Positions 60,517 through 64,000 of a stretch of 64,000 nt of DNA are shown one piece after another. The stretch lies in NCBI RefSeq assembly GCF_009831415.1, contig NZ_CP043727.1, forward strand, positions 372,001 through 436,000. The letters are read 5' to 3'. Under the pieces are notes generated by a model, which saw nothing but the letters and a program-made list of their open reading frames with translations, ran no database searches and was not told the DNA's origin. The first letter of the stretch is position 1, and each line of letters begins with the position of its first letter. Source of the stretch: Yersinia canariae (GTDB lineage: Bacteria > Pseudomonadota > Gammaproteobacteria > Enterobacterales > Enterobacteriaceae). The position numbers and the translations under genes were made by a program.

Positions 60517-60758
60517 CGTTGTCGATGACAACAGCCAATGCTTCAGCGCAAGGAGTGCGCGGGTGATCTGAGAGAAGCGCCTTCGGGTGGTCACACAGCC
60601 AAAGTCATATGGAGAGAAGCGTGGTCTGAGACTGACGCTTTCGAGCGACCACAGCCAATGCGACCTAAACCTGAAAGGACGCGCTTTAGAGCGGTAACCC
60701 CCCTGAACCTTTGAGAGCGGGGATCGCAGTTCACTGCGATGAAGGTGCACTTATCCAC
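60517..60758 (+). ncRNA. Structured TTCG-hairpin element, copy 2 (with an extra hairpin unit)
   Basis: Same core as copy 1 but 242 bases long. It has GTTGTC/GACAAC with a changed loop. Two TTCG hairpins then follow: GTGATC with GGTCAC (inner GCC/GGT), and GTGGTC with GACCAC (inner GCT/AGC). Both have the same 10-base TGAGA-type internal loop and an AGCCAA linker, and the final ATCGCAG/CTGCGAT hairpin is kept. Compared with copy 1, outer and inner stems change in a compensating way. It lies 776 bases before the tyrosine recombinase, next to a gene-less leader. Confidence 0.7.
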
Positions 60759-61533
60759 TCACAGACAGTCAGTTTCATCACGACAACTGACGCCCCAGCG
60801 GGAAACTTCACTGCGGGGTAGTTTCTCTATTACCAGGAGAAACACCACGTCTACGCCCTTATCTTTTTGGACCAACGTCCAGCGATCCCGGCAACATTTG
60901 CGGCGTTCTGCTATGCCAATTGGAACATTTGGCATCTGCAGAAGCAGCATTTGGCGCGGGAGTTGCGCAGCGCGTCACTTGTGTAATTGCGAAGCATATA
61001 CCAAGTGACGCGCAAAGCGCATAACTGACGAACCCAAGTAATACGGGCTTTACCAACGTCTTCTACGCTCTGACCGACACGTAGTACCCTGGCCGAACCC
61101 GGGGCTACGGAACGTCCAGCGCAGTAAAAGGCCATTTTTTAAACCATCGCGTCGTAAAAACGGGGTAACCCATGAAGACGCTTATCTATGAAATAAAGGA
61201 GAACAATCGACTCGGTAACGATGGCAACATCAGCGAATGCTGATGGATGGAGGTGACCTGGCAATAGTCAGGTACCGGCGCAAGCCGCAAGCAGCTCAGC
61301 GAGCTGTGGATACCTCACAAGAACTCAACATTTTGCCACCCCGATGCACAGTTATCAGTCGAGCCGCAGGAAGCGCAAAGCAAACCGTGTCGTCGGGGCC
61401 AGGATGTATCACCGTCATGCTGAACGTTGTTCAGACGTTTTGGCGTACATCAAAAATGCAGTTCGGTACGTCCTTCATCCTTCGAGACGAAGGCGGTAAT
61501 GTCGTGCGTTTTTCAGGACGAAAGGAGTGGGGG
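60759..61533. other. Gene-poor region between element copy 2 and the recombinase
   Basis: It begins with a leader like that of the SSB-like gene (AGGAGAAACACC), but the start codon is ACG (60847-60849) where the SSB-like gene has ATG, and no coding homology follows. A perfect 12-bp inverted repeat lies at 60970-61013. The region further has a short frame at 61171 (23 codons) and an open stretch leading into the recombinase from 61237 without a ribosome site. I see no gene I can support. Confidence 0.5.
60970..61013. repeat. Perfect 12-bp inverted repeat, 20-base spacer
   Basis: GCGCGTCACTTG (60970-60981) and its exact complement CAAGTGACGCGC (61002-61013). It is located 520 bases before a tyrosine recombinase gene and could be a recombination or folded-DNA site. 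Neither side has a T-run, so it is not a simple terminator. Confidence 0.65.
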
Positions 61534-62439
61534 ATGTCGAGAGCCAATAAGCAGTTAAGTAAGCAATTGATCACATTGGCCCGAAAATCGGGCGGAAGTT
61601 TTAAAACTGTTTCAGATCGCGCCAGAATAGCGTCTCGTTTCGCAGAAAGTATGTTGAAATTAAATATTCAGATCCGCGACATCAGTAATATAAAAACCAA
61701 TCATGTTGAGCTATATATAAAAAATCGCCAGTCTGAAAATATATCAAAACGGACGATGCAAAATGAAATGGCGGCTATTCGGGCGATGTTTTCTACTGCT
61801 GGCAGGACGAAACTCGCCGATCCAAATCATGAACGATTAAGTAATTCGGCACTCGGCTTATCTGGGGCCAGTCGTGACGGTTCTAAAATTGCTATTTCAG
61901 ACGAGCGCTATCACGCAGCGCTCGCCCAGGTACGTGATAAAGACGAAGGTGTTGCCGCTGCAATGCAATTAGCCCGTTATTTAGGATTGAGAACAGAAGA
62001 GACGGTTCAATCCGCCAAGTCATTAAAGACCTGGCGGCAGGCATTAAATAAAGGGGATGAGCGTATACGGATTGTATTCGGCACCAAAGGTGGACGCCCG
62101 AGGGATACCACGGTTGTAGATCGCGAAACGGTTATTCGTGCAGTCAATGAGGCGATAAAATATGTTGATAAACACAATGGGAAATTAATAGATAAGCCTA
62201 ATTTGCACTCTGCTATTGATCGATATAGAAATACGCTCAAAGAGGCCGGGTTAACGGGGAAGGAGTCTCCGCATAGTCTGCGCTATGCCTATTCCAGAGA
62301 AGCGACGGAATATCATATGAATAAAGGATTGAGCCGAAAAGAGGCGGAAGCAATGGTCTCAATGGATTTAGGGCATGGGGACGGGCGCGGGCATTATGTT
62401 GCCAGAGTTTATAATAGAGTGGGTGATGATGAATTTTGA
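61534..62439 (+). CDS. XerD-type tyrosine recombinase (integrase-domain protein)
   Basis: A 301-residue recombinase. SRANKQLSKQLITLARKSGG and RMMSQN-like core-binding helices come first. The catalytic residues are Arg in ARYLGLRTEE, Lys in TKGGRPRDT, HSLR in SPHSLRYAYS, His in DLGHGDGRGH and a final Tyr in VARVYNRV. ATG 61534 follows AAGGAG at 7 bases, which I prefer over the upstream open frame. It is not the P4-type integrase expected at the tRNA end; proteins of this kind are internal to such elements and may resolve dimers or act on a nearby site. Confidence 0.88.
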   Translation: MSRANKQLSKQLITLARKSGGSFKTVSDRARIASRFAESMLKLNIQIRDISNIKTNHVELYIKNRQSENISKRTMQNEMAAIRAMFSTAGRTKLADPNHERLSNSALGLSGASRDGSKIAISDERYHAALAQVRDKDEGVAAAMQLARYLGLRTEETVQSAKSLKTWRQALNKGDERIRIVFGTKGGRPRDTTVVDRETVIRAVNEAIKYVDKHNGKLIDKPNLHSAIDRYRNTLKEAGLTGKESPHSLRYAYSREATEYHMNKGLSRKEAEAMVSMDLGHGDGRGHYVARVYNRVGDDEF

Positions 62440-62543
62440 TTGGCAGTGATAATTGGAGTCGGGTGTCCCTAGGATAGTTGTATTTCTTGCAGGAATGGAC
62501 TTGTCGAATACGTTTGAATTGTGTACGATTTTATATGCTAACC

Positions 62544-62712
62544 CGTTGTCTCTGACAACAGCCAATGTCCTGGTGATTTGAGAAGGACGCCTTCGGGCAA
62601 TCACAAGCCAAAGCGACCACAACCTGAGAGGACGCGCTTTAGAGCGGTAACCCCCCTGAACCTTTGAAAGCGGGGATCGCAGTTCACTGCGATGAAGGTG
62701 CACTTATCCAAC
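62544..62712 (+). ncRNA. Structured TTCG-hairpin element, copy 3 (STAXI-like)
   Basis: A 169-base copy almost identical to copy 1 (29245-29412). It includes GTTGTC/GACAAC, outer stem 62573-62578 with 62599-62604, the 10-base internal loop, the TTCG-capped inner stem, and the final ATCGCAG/CTGCGAT hairpin with TTCA loop. It lies between the recombinase and a small unknown gene whose start is 100 bases further on. Confidence 0.7.
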
Positions 62713-62812
62713 ATGCCTTGATTGGCATCCTATCTGATTGACTCACCCTCAAGGGAACACGCTTCCCTCCTGGGGATAGGTGTTCCCTTATTTTTTGCGT
62801 AAGGAAACATCT

Positions 62813-63100
62813 ATGGACTCACACAAAGACAAAGAACTGGCTTTTTTACCAGTATCTATCACGTTATCGGCCTGGGATCGCGCCGTAGACCGCTTCAGCA
62901 TCGCTGAGTGGGAACGTCGGCAACTTGCGCTGATAAAAACAGCGCAGGATGCCTGGAGTAAGCGGGCAGTTCCTTCCGATACGGAAGTGACATTTTCGTT
63001 AACCCTGTTTGTTCGTCTGGGGGAGGAATCTGTCGAACTGACAGAGAGCTTCCTGGTGAAATATGACGATTACAAACTGATAATTACTTCAGCAAGCTAA
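62813..63100 (+). CDS. Small element protein downstream of structured copy 3
   Basis: A 95-residue acidic cytoplasmic protein (MDSHKDKELAFLPVSITLSA) with AAGGAAA before ATG 62813. It is preceded by an inverted-repeat leader, GGGAACACGC...GTGTTCCC (62753-62787), which could be an operator or attenuator. I do not recognise the family. Other copies of the structured element stand before DNA-processing genes, so a DNA-related role is possible but not visible in the sequence. Confidence 0.6.
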   Translation: MDSHKDKELAFLPVSITLSAWDRAVDRFSIAEWERRQLALIKTAQDAWSKRAVPSDTEVTFSLTLFVRLGEESVELTESFLVKYDDYKLIITSAS

Positions 63101-63216
63101 TGGCTCTTGTCTCTGCCGGGAAGCTTTTCCCCTGGCAGAGATTTTCATTCTCACTTTTACGGGAGCCGATCCCCGTAAAGGGATGACTCCCTGTCATATT
63201 TGATACGGAGTGACTT

Positions 63217-63498
63217 ATGACAACCTTTGTTCTTGTCGCGGAATACCGGAATGCAACGGACCGACTGTTTACCCTGGCGAATGCCCATTTCTGCGCCTGT
63301 GTTGGGAATGATGAGCGGCATTCATGGCGGGGTAGTGCGCAACGTCATCTTGCAGAACTGGAAAATCTGAGCTGTAAGCGAGCGAGTGAGCGTGACCGGC
63401 GATGTTTTAGCCATGCCAGTCGTTTATTGCGTGAATGTATAGCGATGGTGAATGAGCACGGCGAGATGTTGTTACCCACTTCGGTGGTGAACCGTTAA
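63217..63498 (+). CDS. Small conserved element protein before radC
   Basis: A 93-residue protein (MTTFVLVAEYRNATDRLFTL) with Cys and His residues (HFCACVGNDERH) and a helical, basic middle (AELENLSCKRASERDRRCFS). ATG 63217 follows CGGAG. No domain is recognised. It lies 100 bases before the RadC-like gene. Confidence 0.55.
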   Translation: MTTFVLVAEYRNATDRLFTLANAHFCACVGNDERHSWRGSAQRHLAELENLSCKRASERDRRCFSHASRLLRECIAMVNEHGEMLLPTSVVNR

Positions 63499-63598
63499 CT
63501 CGGAACATCATACATTTTACACGATCCATGATCTTCACCTGGTCAGGCTGAGCACTGCCCGACTGGGGTGGTGTATGCCGATTTTTCGGGAGTACCCC

Positions 63599-64000
63599 AT
63601 GCAATATGAAACTCATGAGCAACATATCATTACCCAGGCTATCGGTTTGCTGGCGCGCGAGTTACAAGCCCGCACGGTAGTGATCACCGAACCAGATGCT
63701 GCACGCAACTATCTGCGCCTGCAATTGGAAAGACAGCAGCGTGAGGTGTTTATGGTGATGTACCTGGATACTCAGCACCGCCTGATCGCCAGTGAGACGG
63801 TATTTACCGGCACGTTGGCCTCGGTCACTGTTCATCCCAGGGAAATTGTCAAGCAGGCTCTGGCCTACAATGCTGGCGCGGTGATCCTGGCGCACAATCA
63901 TCCCTCGGGCATGGCTGAACCCAGCCAAGCGGATCGGCTTATAACTGGCACCTTGATCACCGCACTGGCATTAATTGACGTGCGGGTACTTGATCATCTG
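63599..64000 (+). CDS. radC: RadC/JAB-domain DNA-repair-like protein, 3' partial
   Basis: The open frame runs from ATG 63599 to the window edge (134 codons). LERQQREVFMVMYLDTQHRL, then HPREIVKQALAYNAGAVILA and the metal-binding JAMM motif HNHPSGMAEPSQAD, identify the RadC/MPN family. Mobile elements often carry such genes near antirestriction genes. The ribosome site is weak (GGGAGT). The last few residues are beyond the window. Confidence 0.9.
   Translation, partial: MQYETHEQHIITQAIGLLARELQARTVVITEPDAARNYLRLQLERQQREVFMVMYLDTQHRLIASETVFTGTLASVTVHPREIVKQALAYNAGAVILAHNHPSGMAEPSQADRLITGTLITALALIDVRVLDHL

Noticed and set aside
60316..60528. 70-codon frame after the ParR-like gene
   Set aside because: It runs into the structured element and has no ribosome site; it is more likely leader sequence.
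61237..61533. N-terminal extension of the tyrosine recombinase by 99 codons
   Set aside because: The frame is open but lacks a ribosome site, and the extension does not look like protein. ATG 61534 has AAGGAG and gives the usual recombinase length.

Overview
The window looks like an accessory part of an enterobacterial chromosome, most likely Yersiniaceae (Yersinia or a close relative such as Serratia). The CdiA pre-toxin region reads like the Yersinia/Serratia type, and the attachment site is the 3' end of an enterobacterial tRNA-Phe. This assignment comes from pattern recognition, not from a search. There are two blocks that meet at position 18130.

Block 1 (1-18129) is a contact-dependent growth inhibition (CDI) locus with a long, decaying tail of spare toxin/immunity modules. 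The main CdiA enters from the left. It ends in a barnase-type RNase and is followed by a barstar-type immunity gene. Behind it are seven VENN-type junctions in total, on both strands: fragments, a reverse-strand array (TNT-type toxin with Imm59, an eroded module, and a tRNase-type module with its immunity gene), a long second cdiA with no start (7961-11182), a colicin-E3-like module, a third cdiA fragment with an in-frame stop, and a membrane immunity gene. IS6-family remnants, an AraC fragment, a SymE-like remnant, a YceI pseudogene and a broken integrase mark repeated rearrangement. A WYL-domain regulator with its own palindromic operator sits near the right edge.

Block 2 (18130 to the end) is an integrative and conjugative element of the PFGI-1/SPI-7/ICEHin1056 class. 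It starts at a 50-bp tRNA-Phe repeat. A maintenance and replication block follows: parA, DnaB-like helicase, parB, DUF2786, DUF2857, STY4528-type replication protein, PFL_4669 family, lipoprotein, topB and an SSB-like gene. The type IV secretion genes come in three runs: PilL to TIGR03747 (30129-37031), RAQPRD to the VirB4-like ATPase and one more gene (40640-48656), and TIGR03757 to a TraG-like protein (53760-58433). The runs are separated by two cargo islands. Cargo 1 (37217-40271) is an unrecognised three-gene set: a novel protein, an XRE/ImmA-IrrE protease-like protein and a convergent ParA-like ATPase. Cargo 2 (49403-53276) resembles the AbpA/AbpB anti-phage pair. The right part holds an actin-like ParM/ParR partition pair, a tyrosine recombinase, two small genes and a RadC-like gene cut by the window edge.

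The most interesting non-coding feature is a structured element present three times (29245, 60517, 62544). It has hairpins of fixed geometry with TTCG loops and compensating base changes, and lies beside SSB-like, topoisomerase and recombinase genes. It fits what I remember of the STAXI motif. Other candidates are four 19-bp palindromes inside the replication gene, 57-bp direct repeats just behind it, a promoter-like motif shared by all three secretion runs, and a frameshift at a C7 tract in one secretion gene.
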